Part shown: positions 1-8,262 of the stretch, one piece after another | Layout: each line of letters begins with the position of its first letter | How positions within the stretch are numbered: the stretch's first letter is position 1 | DNA from: Henriciella sp. AS95 | GTDB taxonomy: Bacteria; Pseudomonadota; Alphaproteobacteria; Caulobacterales; Hyphomonadaceae | Direction of reading: 5' to 3' | NCBI RefSeq assembly: GCF_038900055.1 | Contig: NZ_JBBMQM010000001.1 | Location: forward strand, 1,922,001-1,986,000 | Length of the DNA stretch: 64,000 nucleotides | Program-made: the position numbers and the translations under genes | Notes under the pieces: model-generated | The model's input: the letters and a program-made list of their open reading frames with translations, nothing else | What the model was told of the DNA's origin: nothing | Database searches by the model: none

Positions 1-645
1 GCGGCCTGAGGCCGAAACGATGTTCGACGTGGAAATGGCGGTTTCGACATCCAGCACGGACAGGTCCCGCGCCTTCAGCCTCGCCGGATCGACGAGCACC
101 TCATACTCAGCGTCGCGCCCGCCAAGCACGGAGACTTCGACGACGCCGTCAATTGACGCAATGAGAGGCCGCAGAGTGAATTGTGCGAACGTCTTCATCT
201 CGACCTGGGACAGTGTGTCGGATGTCAGGGAATAGCCCATGACCGGAAAGATGGTCGGATCCATGCGGCGGATCTGGAAGGCAAAGCCCGGCGGCAGGGA
301 CGGCGCCAGCCTGGCGAGTTCTGATTCCGACTGGAGGGCTGCTGTTACGATGTCTCCCCCCCAGTCGAAGGTGACCGAAACCTCAGCAGAGCCTCGGCTG
401 GTTTGCGAGCGGATATTGCGCACGCCGGGAACGGCGCGGAGCGCATCCTCGACGGGCCGGGTCACCAGCGCTTCCATCTGGTCGACCGGGCGGTCTCCAG
501 CTTCCAGCGACACGGCAAGCCGGGGAAACTGGATGGTCGGAAACAGGCTGACAGGCAGCTGGGTCAGCGCGAAGCCTCCGCCTGCGGTCAGCAGACAAAA
601 CGCGGCAAGGATGAACCGCGCCTGCTGGCTCAGCCACCGGCTCAT
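1..645 (-). CDS. RND efflux pump inner-membrane permease, N-terminal part (cut by window edge)
   Basis: This is the proton-driven inner-membrane subunit of a tripartite efflux pump. Only the first 215 residues are present; the frame stays open to base 1. The N-terminus has one hydrophobic segment (about residues 10-28, FILAAFCLLTAGGGF) followed by LPVSLFPTIQFPRL, the usual RND pattern leading into the first periplasmic porter domain. VTRPVEDALRAVPGV and the region up to residue 215 match the porter subdomain of AcrB/CusA-like pumps. The ATG at 645 overlaps the stop of the adaptor gene as ATGA, so translation is probably coupled. The substrate cannot be told from this part. Confidence 0.9.
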   Translation of the reverse strand, partial: MSRWLSQQARFILAAFCLLTAGGGFALTQLPVSLFPTIQFPRLAVSLEAGDRPVDQMEALVTRPVEDALRAVPGVRNIRSQTSRGSAEVSVTFDWGGDIVTAALQSESELARLAPSLPPGFAFQIRRMDPTIFPVMGYSLTSDTLSQVEMKTFAQFTLRPLIASIDGVVEVSVLGGRDAEYEVLVDPARLKARDLSVLDVETAISTSNIVSASGR

Positions 646-1718
646 TTCGGTGCTTCCGGATTAACTGCCTGGCCGGTTGCGGTGTCGCCAGAGGTCAACT
701 TCATCCCATCCGACAGAATTGCGCCGCCTTTAATGACCACCTGTTCGCCTTCCGAAACTCCAGAGACAATCTCTGTGAGGTCTCCATTCGTCTCGCCACT
801 CTCGACCCTTCGGCGCTCCGCTTTGCCTTGTTGATCAATGAAGACATAGTCGCCCTGTTCGTCTGTAAACACCGCGCTGCGTGGCGTGAGAATGACTTGG
901 GATTTTGTGTCCCCAACAGCCGTGGCGCGCACGGCCTCGCCCGCCAGGAACCCATTACCAGGAGGCAGCGGAACAATGATAGAGGTCATGCGCGTTGCCG
1001 GGTCGACCCGCAGGTCTATGGTCGCAATCGCCGCATCCGTCAGATGAGTTCCGCCATCAAGGCCTGTGAGATGAACGACATCGCCGCTTGCCAGCCGTGT
1101 CGCGTCTTCCAGTTCGAAATTGATCCGGGCCTGTATCGCATCCGGCTCTGACAATCTGACAAGCGGGCTACCCGCCGGAACCACGTCGCCGGGTGAAACG
1201 AGTACAGCATCGACCACGCCGCTCGATTGAGCCGATAGGGTCCGGACGTCACCGATATTCCTGCTCAACGTATTGGCTCTTGCCGTGAGATCATTCGCGC
1301 TCGTCTGTGCCCGCTCCACATCGCCGTCGCTTGCCAGGCCATCGGCCCGCAATCTTTGCTGGCGGGCCAGTTCATCCCGGGCGCCCGCGGCATCAGCCAG
1401 TGCCTGGGTCAGATCGAGGCTGGACGCCGAAGAGGGGGCGAGGCGTAGGAGTGGTGACCCCGCATCCACAGTCGCACCCGGCTGGACAAGGGTTTCTGCG
1501 ACGCGGGACTCGATCTGGGTCGTCAGGACCTGCTGGCGCGAGGGATCAAATTGCACCGTGCCGTAACCGATGACATTGAGCGGGAGATCGCCGCGCACGG
1601 CGGGCGCCGTTGAGACACGGGCGACCGGCTCGGCGACAGGGGGCTCAGACGGCTTCGAGCATCCAGCTAGCAGGGAAAGTGTCAGGATGGCGATAGAAGG
1701 AAACAGGCGCTTTTTCAT
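642..1718 (-). CDS. RND efflux periplasmic adaptor (membrane fusion lipoprotein)
   Basis: This 358-residue protein is the periplasmic adaptor that joins the RND pump to the outer-membrane channel. It starts with a lipoprotein signal whose lipobox is LLAGC (Cys about residue 20), so it should be lipid-anchored. An N-terminal lipoyl-like half (VAETLVQPGATVDAGSPLLRL), a short helical hairpin (about residues 100-155) and the second lipoyl half (SSGVVDAVLVSPGDVVPAGS) follow in the usual order, then beta-barrel and membrane-proximal domains. ATGA overlaps join it to the TolC-like gene upstream and the pump gene downstream. Confidence 0.92.
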   Translation of the reverse strand: MKKRLFPSIAILTLSLLAGCSKPSEPPVAEPVARVSTAPAVRGDLPLNVIGYGTVQFDPSRQQVLTTQIESRVAETLVQPGATVDAGSPLLRLAPSSASSLDLTQALADAAGARDELARQQRLRADGLASDGDVERAQTSANDLTARANTLSRNIGDVRTLSAQSSGVVDAVLVSPGDVVPAGSPLVRLSEPDAIQARINFELEDATRLASGDVVHLTGLDGGTHLTDAAIATIDLRVDPATRMTSIIVPLPPGNGFLAGEAVRATAVGDTKSQVILTPRSAVFTDEQGDYVFIDQQGKAERRRVESGETNGDLTEIVSGVSEGEQVVIKGGAILSDGMKLTSGDTATGQAVNPEAPK

Positions 1719-3079
1719 TTGTTTGTGTCCAGTGGCTGGCCGAGCGCTGTTTCCAGCGCGATTGATGCTTCGGCAGCCGAGAGTGCCAGCGTGTCTGCGA
1801 GGATTTCCTTGTCGAGTGCGGCCAGGCGTGTCGCAGCGGCAGATGTCTCGGCGATGTCGCCTCGGGCAGCTGCGGCCTCGGTTCGGGCAGCCTGGTCAGC
1901 GATACCCGACAGGCCTCTTATGACGTCAGCGCGTTGCCGGCGCGCAATCTCGAAAGCTGACACGGCTGATCCGATGTCCGCGCGAACGGTTTCGGCGCGC
2001 GCCTGATATTGCGCTTCCAGCACCGACAGGTCGGCCTCGGCCACTGCAATATCGCCGCGCGCCTGGTTCCAGACGGGAAGCGTGAACGTCACGGCCGGTC
2101 CAAGGGTACGGATGTTGCCTGTGTCTCGCCCGGCATTGATGGCAATTGAAGGTAGCGGGAAGCGGGACGCGTCGGCGACAGCAACCCCTGCGCTGGCCGC
2201 GCTCAAACCGTCCCGCAGACCTTTCAGGTCTGCGCGCAGCTCCAGAGCGCGCGCAAAGAGGTCCGGCATCGCGGGAAGATCGGCACTGAACGCTGGCGGC
2301 TTTTCTACAAGAATCGTGAGGCTTGGCGAGACGCCGAGCAGGCGATTTAAATCGAGGCGCGCTGCGGCAAGCTGGCTCTCTGCTGTGCGGTCCCGATCGG
2401 CGGCATCTGCGGCGCTCAGCCGCCGGGCATCGACCTCAACGGCGGCGATGTCGCCGCGCCCAGCTGCGCGCAGGGTGCGATCGAGGTCCTGATCGGCGAC
2501 TTGCCGATATTGGATCGTCTTTTGCCGCACCTCTTCGAGCCATGATATCCGGCAGGCCAGCAGCTTGGCATTCTGCCGTGTTAGCCATTCAGCCCAGACT
2601 ATGTCCTGGCGAACACTGGCCGCATTGGCTTTGGCTGCCTCAAGCCTGGCAGGTCGGGTCGAAAGTCCTGCCAGATCAAGTCCCAGAGACCCCGCGATGG
2701 CGAGGACTTCATTGGTTCCGTTCAGCGGCGCATCCACACCCAGGCTAAGGCTGGGATCGGGCAGTAGCCCTGCGGCAAAGATCTGGGCCTCGGCAAGGCC
2801 GGCCCGCGCCCGCATGGCATTCAGGTCTGGATTACCGAGCACGGCAAGCCCGGCGAGCTCGTCTGAAGCAAGAGGTGCGGCCGTCGACATCGAAGCGCCC
2901 GTGTCGGAAATCTGAGGCGCTGTGTAAGTCTGTACAGGCGTCGCGCAGGCGGCCAGGATAAGAAAAACTGGCAGGACCATAGGTGTTTTGATCGCGCTTC
3001 GTAAGCTTGGTTTGGTCACGGACCGAAACCCGCAAGCGTTTCGGTATAGTCGAGGGCTCCCCCTGTGCCGATCAAACAT
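1715..3079 (-). CDS. TolC/NodT-family outer-membrane efflux lipoprotein
   Basis: This 454-residue protein is the outer-membrane channel of the same efflux system. It shows the TolC-family duplication, with two long helical stretches (about residues 70-240 and 270-450). A lipobox (LAAC, in LILAACATPV) lies about 45 residues from the start. The ATG at 3079 is preceded by AGGAGG inside the end of the upstream gene, so I keep this start although it puts a long basic stretch before the hydrophobic core. The internal GTG (3019) and ATG (2980) give a more ordinary signal peptide but have weaker ribosome binding sites. Its stop overlaps the adaptor start as ATGA. Confidence 0.88.
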   Translation of the reverse strand: MFDRHRGSPRLYRNACGFRSVTKPSLRSAIKTPMVLPVFLILAACATPVQTYTAPQISDTGASMSTAAPLASDELAGLAVLGNPDLNAMRARAGLAEAQIFAAGLLPDPSLSLGVDAPLNGTNEVLAIAGSLGLDLAGLSTRPARLEAAKANAASVRQDIVWAEWLTRQNAKLLACRISWLEEVRQKTIQYRQVADQDLDRTLRAAGRGDIAAVEVDARRLSAADAADRDRTAESQLAAARLDLNRLLGVSPSLTILVEKPPAFSADLPAMPDLFARALELRADLKGLRDGLSAASAGVAVADASRFPLPSIAINAGRDTGNIRTLGPAVTFTLPVWNQARGDIAVAEADLSVLEAQYQARAETVRADIGSAVSAFEIARRQRADVIRGLSGIADQAARTEAAAARGDIAETSAAATRLAALDKEILADTLALSAAEASIALETALGQPLDTNK

Positions 3080-3362
3080 TATCGCCTCCTAGGATAAGGG
3101 TTTTGAGCCAATGCGGCGCCATTCGATCCAATCTGGGGTGCCGGTTGATTTGTCTTGCCATCCACTGCTTACCCTGGCGTGAGTTGCGGGCCAGCAAAGC
3201 CGCGCCCGCCACGCCAATTCCAACGCCGATCGGTATGAATGGAAACGGCGTCAGGATCGCGATAGGAACAGACAGGATGAGAAGCAGTACGCCCGTCCCC
3301 GCCAGACTGACTCGCCAGACGGATACTCTCTTGCGGGGGCTGTTTTGTACTTGCTCAGTCAC
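3072..3362 (-). CDS. small two-helix membrane protein of the efflux operon
   Basis: This 96-residue protein has a basic N-terminus and two close hydrophobic segments (about residues 18-36 and 42-57) joined by a proline-rich turn (TPFPFIPIGVG), which recalls PGPGW-type small membrane proteins. A basic tail follows. Its start overlaps the kinase stop and its end overlaps the start of the TolC-like gene, so it is made as part of this operon. Its function is unknown; a role in assembly or signalling would be a guess. Confidence 0.75.
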   Translation of the reverse strand: MTEQVQNSPRKRVSVWRVSLAGTGVLLLILSVPIAILTPFPFIPIGVGIGVAGAALLARNSRQGKQWMARQINRHPRLDRMAPHWLKTLILGGDNV

Positions 3363-4737
3363 GTGATTTCAACGCCTCCGAAAATGGTTTAAATCCCACG
3401 CGGACCGCTAGACCAGGCTTTGCATCTGAAAGTCGCAACCCGGCCTTATGCAGGTCGGCAATAGCCTTCACCAGGGCAAGTCCGAGGCCGGACCCCGGCG
3501 TATGTCGCGCCTTGTCGAGACGGTAGAACCGCTCTGTAACCCGCTCATATTCCTCTGGTGGAATGCCCGGTCCATCGTCGGATACGCTAAGCCAGACGCC
3601 ATTCAGGCCGGAGCCGGTTTCGAGCCGGATTGTTGCGCCCTGACCCGCGTGCCTGATCGCATTCTCGATAAGGTTGGCGCCAAGTTGGGTGAGAAGGTCC
3701 TGATCACCATGTACGAGCGTGTTGGCATCCATGTTTGAAGAAACCAGTAATGTCTGTCCCGCATCGTCGCAGACTGCAGCATAGGCCTCGTACAGGGCTG
3801 CTGCGATACCGGCGATCGGGACAGCGCGAAATTTGGCCTTGCGGGCCCCCGCTTCGATTTGCGAGATTCGTAACAGCGCATCGAATGTGTTGGTGATCTG
3901 ACGGATATTCGACGACGCCTGATTCAGTTTGTCCTGAAGCGCCGGCTGGTTGCTTGCTTCCAGGGTCAGGCTCTCAACCTGGATGCCGAGACGATTGATG
4001 GGCGTGCGCAGGTCATGGGCGATATCAGCGCTGACCTGTTTTATGCCAAGAACGGTGGCCTCCAGTTGTTCAAGCGCATCATTGATACGCTCGGACAGTC
4101 GGCCGAGATCGTCGCTGTGCCCATGCGTTTCTATTCTTTGCTGCATCTCCCCTGCGGCAACCTTGCTCAGAACGCTTGAGATCGCTTCGATCCGCAACTG
4201 TCCGCGGCGGGACAATATGAAGGCAACCAGTGCCGAAAGGAGCGTTACAATCAGGGTCGCCGCACCGAAGGACTTGAGCACCGTGCGGGCAATATCGTCT
4301 GTATCTTCATAACTGCGCGCGGTAATCAGGCGAAGATCACCGATTTGCCGGCTTGTCAGGAGGTATGTGTCGTCATCGTCCTGTCCCAGCCGGGTTCCGG
4401 ACACATCACCGACTGCCAGGTCTTGTGGATCGGGCAGGCGGTGACCGGCGAGAAATGTTCCATCCGCAAGTCCGAGCCAGACGATGTCATCCTCAGGGTC
4501 TAGTGCAGTAGCACGCGCCCTAGTCGCCTCGACAAGCGCGTCTCTTCCATCTCTCTCAAAGGTGTCAGCCAGTTCGACCGACATCAAGACGGCAGCCTGT
4601 TCCACGCGGCGATCAAGGTCGTCATGGATCGCCTGGAAGGCAATCCAGCCCGCGCCGAGATTGGCCAAGACGAATAGGCCTGCCAGAACCATGGCAAAAC
4701 GAAAGTACGTGCTTCGAAGAAGATCCCGGCTAAACAC
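3355..4737 (-). CDS. sensor histidine kinase
   Basis: This 460-residue inner-membrane kinase has TM1 (about 12-34), a periplasmic sensor region of about 120 residues, TM2 (about 156-176), a HAMP linker, HisKA with the phospho-acceptor in SADIAHDLRTPINRL (His241), and HATPase boxes: the N box with LIENAIRHAG (about 356-365), DDGPGIPPEE (about 387-396) and GSGLGLALVKAIA (about 415-427). It should phosphorylate the response regulator encoded just upstream, whose 3' end it overlaps by 8 bases. The position suggests it controls the efflux operon; the signal is unknown. Confidence 0.93.
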   Translation of the reverse strand: MFSRDLLRSTYFRFAMVLAGLFVLANLGAGWIAFQAIHDDLDRRVEQAAVLMSVELADTFERDGRDALVEATRARATALDPEDDIVWLGLADGTFLAGHRLPDPQDLAVGDVSGTRLGQDDDDTYLLTSRQIGDLRLITARSYEDTDDIARTVLKSFGAATLIVTLLSALVAFILSRRGQLRIEAISSVLSKVAAGEMQQRIETHGHSDDLGRLSERINDALEQLEATVLGIKQVSADIAHDLRTPINRLGIQVESLTLEASNQPALQDKLNQASSNIRQITNTFDALLRISQIEAGARKAKFRAVPIAGIAAALYEAYAAVCDDAGQTLLVSSNMDANTLVHGDQDLLTQLGANLIENAIRHAGQGATIRLETGSGLNGVWLSVSDDGPGIPPEEYERVTERFYRLDKARHTPGSGLGLALVKAIADLHKAGLRLSDAKPGLAVRVGFKPFSEALKSRD

Positions 4738-5401
4738 GAAGCGTGTATCCTACATTCTTGATCGTATGTAGAAGCTCAGTCTCAAAGGGTTTGTCGATCT
4801 TGGCGCGCAAGCGGCTGATATGGGTCTCGACCACTGTCGTCTGAGGGTCGAAATGGAAATCCCAGACCTGCTCGAGCAGCATGGTTCGCGACAGCACACG
4901 CCCTTCGGACCGCATGAAATATTCAAGGAGCTGGAATTCCTTTGTGAGGAGCTCAATAGGTTGTCCGGCGCGCGTCACGGACCGGCGCACCAGATCCATT
5001 TCGAGATCGGCAACAGTTAGTCGAGTCTGCTCAACTACCTGGGTGGGGCGCCTGCTAATGGCGCCGAGGCGAGCTGAAAGTTCGGAGAAGGCGAACGGTT
5101 TGGTCAGGTAGTCATCGGCGCCGGCTTCCAGGCCTTCGACACGGTCATCAACACCGCTGACCGCCGTGAGGAACAGGACAGGGGTCTGTACATTGGCGCC
5201 CCGCATCGCTTTCAACATGGACAATCCGTCCATGCCGGGAAGCATGCGGTCGAGGATGGCAGCGTCATACGAAGCGCGAAGCGCCAGGGTCAGCCCGTCG
5301 ATGCCGTCTGTAGCATCGTCCACTACGTGTCCGGCGCCGCGGAGGCCATCGAGCACATATTTGCGGGTGACGTCATCATCCTCGACCAGCAGTATTTTCA
5401 T
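4730..5401 (-). CDS. OmpR-family response regulator
   Basis: This 223-residue protein has a receiver domain with the acidic pocket EDDD near residue 8, the phospho-acceptor Asp51 (AILDRMLPGMDG) and Lys101 (YLTKPF), followed by an OmpR/PhoB winged helix (about 125-223) with VVETHISRLRAKID as the recognition region. It precedes and overlaps its kinase. The likely targets are its own operon and the efflux genes downstream. Confidence 0.95.
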   Translation of the reverse strand: MKILLVEDDDVTRKYVLDGLRGAGHVVDDATDGIDGLTLALRASYDAAILDRMLPGMDGLSMLKAMRGANVQTPVLFLTAVSGVDDRVEGLEAGADDYLTKPFAFSELSARLGAISRRPTQVVEQTRLTVADLEMDLVRRSVTRAGQPIELLTKEFQLLEYFMRSEGRVLSRTMLLEQVWDFHFDPQTTVVETHISRLRAKIDKPFETELLHTIKNVGYTLRV

Positions 5402-5430
5402 GTTTCAGCCCCCTGCGCCGACCGGTTCTG

Positions 5431-5751
5431 TCAGTCTTCCATCTCGGTTTTCAGCACTTCGCCAGTCGCCGCGTCGATGATCACTTCGACTTCTTCATTG
5501 TCAGATCGCAGGACCTCTATCGAGTAGGCCCAGTGGCCATCTTCTTCTTCGAACTCACCAGACAAGGCCCGGCCATCGCCAGCTTCTTCGGCAATGCGCA
5601 CCGCATCACGAAGCGATACAGTCGAAGCGAGGAATGCTGCAGCCTCGCTTTCGGAATCATCCTCTCGGCTATTTTCGCTGGCAAAGGCCGCAGTCGTTCC
5701 GGAAATCATCACGAGCGCTGCGGCAAAGATCTTAATAGGAGCATTTTTCAT
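5431..5751 (-). CDS. periplasmic PepSY-domain protein
   Basis: This protein of about 106 residues has a signal peptide (MKNAPIKIFAAALVMISG, cleavage near AFA-S) and one PepSY domain (about residues 40-106), seen in SLRDAVRIAEEAGDGRALSGE and VIIDAATGEVLKTEMED. It is acidic and lies directly upstream of the two-component pair, a frequent arrangement in which the PepSY protein is a target or modulator of the sensor. I prefer the ATG at 5751 because it begins a normal signal peptide; an in-frame ATG at 5763 is possible. Confidence 0.85.
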   Translation of the reverse strand: MKNAPIKIFAAALVMISGTTAAFASENSREDDSESEAAAFLASTVSLRDAVRIAEEAGDGRALSGEFEEEDGHWAYSIEVLRSDNEEVEVIIDAATGEVLKTEMED

Positions 5752-5770
5752 AGTGTGTTCCATATCTTGA

Positions 5771-5805
5771 GATTACCCTCTCAACCCTGCCGGAGTGATT
5801 ACCCT
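5771..5805. promoter_or_regulatory. repeated ACCCT / GATTACCCT elements upstream of the PepSY-two-component-RND operon
   Basis: GATTACCCT occurs twice in direct orientation (5771-5779 and 5797-5805), with a third ACCCT between them (5784-5788). They lie 20-55 bases upstream of the first gene of the operon. Direct repeats in front of an OmpR-type regulator's own operon are the usual layout of its binding sites, so this is a candidate autoregulatory site. The inference rests on position and repetition only. Confidence 0.35.
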
Positions 5806-6341
5806 ACTGATCTCAATTACGCCGTTCGGCCAATATACATCGGTGTAAGCTTAGCACGCGCGAAACGCGCGACTGGTGCGCAGGGCTATCGTTCATCAGC
5901 GCTAGCGTGTCGGGTAGGCTTCTTTTAGCGAGCGAATTTGTATTCTCACGCGAATATTTGCATGGCTTCTGAAGCAGAAACGAAGTTGAATGTGTCGTGT
6001 AAATTGGGCGCTTGAGACGCAGTTCGGATCAAAGGATCAAGCATGTTGCCGGAATGCACCAAAAGCTTGTCAAGTTTACATATGGCACAGCCTACATGAT
6101 TGAAAATCCAGCCAATTTTATTGTCGGAGCCGCTGACGGTAAAAGTTATCCACAATATTCTGCGAACTGCAGTAATTATTGCAGGATACGCAACTAGTTC
6201 ATCATCGAGTGGGAATGATCCGAGGTCTCCCGCGACCGATTAAGGACATTCGAAAACCAATTAAAAACAGATGCTTGTCGTCAAAGGACCATCACTATCG
6301 GTCAGTGCTGTGCTTTGACGCCCAGTTGCGACCCCGGATTT
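5806..6341. other. intergenic stretch without a supported gene
   Basis: About 540 bases between two minus-strand operons. Short open frames exist on both strands (for example 5946-6155 minus and 6012-6197 plus), but none has a convincing ribosome binding site, recognisable protein or coding-like composition. It is more AT-rich than its surroundings. It must hold the promoter of the efflux operon and the 3' end of the catabolic operon. Confidence 0.5.
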
Positions 6342-7655
6342 TCATGCCGCTTTTGTCTGGTCTATCCGGCGATGCATAAACCAGGCGAAAATCATGGCCA
6401 TGATGGTCGCTCCAATCGCCGTCAGCACGATTGCGTTGGATAAGGATTGTGTCCCGCCGATCTGATCGCTCAGGCGCGCGACCACCACAGGCCCGAGCCC
6501 TTGCCCGAGCAATCCGAGAGAAAGCAGATGCGTCGCCATCAATCTGGCTCGCATTGCGGGTGGCGAAGCCTCCTGAATGACGATGGCAGGCATCACCATC
6601 GCCGCGGACAGGAACATATAGGTGACCCCCAGACTGATGAGAAACAGCACCGTCTGCCCTGACATCAATCCGAAGCTGAGCGAAGCGCCCGCAAGCAGCG
6701 CCGCTATGCCAATGACGAATGGTGTATTGCTGCCGCCAAGACCTGTGGCCAGCCGCCGGACGATCAGGGGACCGCACACTGTGCCCACAATGCCGGCTGG
6801 GACGCCGACTGAACCGAGTGCGATACCAGCTTCTGATAATCCAAAGGAATAGGTTCGAACCAGAAGAGTCGGGGCCCAGGAAAGCAAGCCCATAGCAAGC
6901 GCGGCAAGTGTGCCGACGCTCAGGAACATCAGGACAAAGAAGCGCCCTTCGTGGAGAAGGTACGACAGGACTTGCTGTGCAGTCGCAATGGGTACCGCCC
7001 CTTCATTCTGGACGGCACGGCTTGGCGGGCCAATCAGAAATGCCGCGATAAGCGCGAGAAATAGACCCGGCGTTCCGACGATAATCAGGGTCGTGCGCCA
7101 GACATCCATACTTATAGCGGCAGAGAGATGTGTCGCGGCGTCTACCGCAAGGCCTCCGATAAAGAATGAACCCGACCCCATGAGTATGCCGACCGCCATA
7201 TATATACTGGTCGGCAATGCTCGCTGCGCTTTGGGGAACATATCGGCAATCACAGCAATAGCGACGGGTGTGAGTGCGGCCTCTCCGACTGCCACTCCAA
7301 GACGACCAATGGCGAGCTGTGAAAAGCTTTCGGCAAAGCCGGAGCCAATCGTCGCGACACTCCACAAGGTAGCCCCGCCGACCAATACGAGCCGTCTCGC
7401 GCCGGCGTCTACGAAATGGGCAAGCGGCAAACCGATCAGCACGTAAACCAGCGCAAATCCGATACCGATGAGCAGACCGATTTGCGTGTCGCTGATGCCG
7501 AGGTCCTGGGTGACGGGGTCGACAAGGAGCGCAAGGATCATCCGGTCAACAAATGAGATGACATAAAGCGTGCACAGGACTGCCACGGCGCTCCATGCCA
7601 AAGCGGCTGATTGCGGTCTTTCGAGTCCGACCGGACCGGAAATACTAGCCGGCAT
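6342..7655 (-). CDS. MFS transporter (spinster-like)
   Basis: This 437-residue inner-membrane transporter has about twelve hydrophobic segments. Near the N-terminus it has VDRMILALLVDPVTQDLGISDTQIG, the pattern of aromatic/organic-acid and spinster-like MFS members, followed by an MFS motif-A-like loop (GLPLAHFVDAGARR). Its start overlaps the end of the VOC gene by 11 bases, so it is the last gene of the operon running from 12647. It most likely imports or exports a substrate or intermediate of this catabolic island; the compound is unknown. Confidence 0.9.
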   Translation of the reverse strand: MPASISGPVGLERPQSAALAWSAVAVLCTLYVISFVDRMILALLVDPVTQDLGISDTQIGLLIGIGFALVYVLIGLPLAHFVDAGARRLVLVGGATLWSVATIGSGFAESFSQLAIGRLGVAVGEAALTPVAIAVIADMFPKAQRALPTSIYMAVGILMGSGSFFIGGLAVDAATHLSAAISMDVWRTTLIIVGTPGLFLALIAAFLIGPPSRAVQNEGAVPIATAQQVLSYLLHEGRFFVLMFLSVGTLAALAMGLLSWAPTLLVRTYSFGLSEAGIALGSVGVPAGIVGTVCGPLIVRRLATGLGGSNTPFVIGIAALLAGASLSFGLMSGQTVLFLISLGVTYMFLSAAMVMPAIVIQEASPPAMRARLMATHLLSLGLLGQGLGPVVVARLSDQIGGTQSLSNAIVLTAIGATIMAMIFAWFMHRRIDQTKAA

Positions 7656-8145
7656 TTTCGGATTTCCACTTTTCGTGGATTTCCGAAATGTTCATGGGCC
7701 AGCCTATCGGGTTCTCTTCAAAGGGGGGATCCATTTGCGGAATCGTGGCAATTCCCTCAGCGTAGGAAGGATAGGTTTCTGACCACAGCTCGATGAGATT
7801 CTGATCCGGGTCGCGGACGTAGATGCCTTTGCCCAGCCTGTGGTCTATGGCCTTTTCAGCGGACACGCCTGCGGCGAGCGCGCGGTCGTAGATCCTCATG
7901 GAATTGTCAAAAGAGCCCGTATCAATTGCGAAGTGGTAGAGGCCCACTTTCTTGACTTGCGGCGGGCCGAATTCCTCGGCTGCCTGGGCCAAAGCCAGGT
8001 CGTGATGTTTCTCCCCAAAGCTCAAGGCGAAAAACCGCCCCGGTGAACTCGCTAGCACGCGCATGCCAAATACGTTGACGTACCAGTCGGCAGTCTTCTG
8101 AACATCGGCACAATATAAAGCCACGTGGGTGATGAATGGCGTCAT
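7645..8145 (-). CDS. VOC-family metalloenzyme (extradiol dioxygenase/glyoxalase-like)
   Basis: This 166-residue single-module protein has the expected metal ligands: His near the start (ITHVALYCADV), a second His (LYHFAIDTG) and a Glu near the end of the module (NLIELWSE). This fits a type I extradiol ring-cleavage dioxygenase or a related lyase. AGGAGG lies just upstream of the ATG. It sits between the ferredoxin oxidoreductase and MFS genes in the operon. One VOC module is short for a classical two-domain extradiol enzyme, so the activity is open. Confidence 0.85.
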   Translation of the reverse strand: MTPFITHVALYCADVQKTADWYVNVFGMRVLASSPGRFFALSFGEKHHDLALAQAAEEFGPPQVKKVGLYHFAIDTGSFDNSMRIYDRALAAGVSAEKAIDHRLGKGIYVRDPDQNLIELWSETYPSYAEGIATIPQMDPPFEENPIGWPMNISEIHEKWKSENAG

Positions 8146-8262
8146 TCTGGCTTCCTCCTATTTGTTATTCTTTATGAAATGGCGCGCCGGTGATGCTTTG
8201 CAGGTCTTTGAAATCCGTGCCGAAAATCCTGCGGACGATGAGCCGGCCATTGATGACGTCGA

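Noticed and set aside
5946-6197. Short open frames on both strands in the gap between the efflux and catabolic operons
   Set aside because: No start context, no recognisable product and AT-rich composition unlike neighbouring genes.
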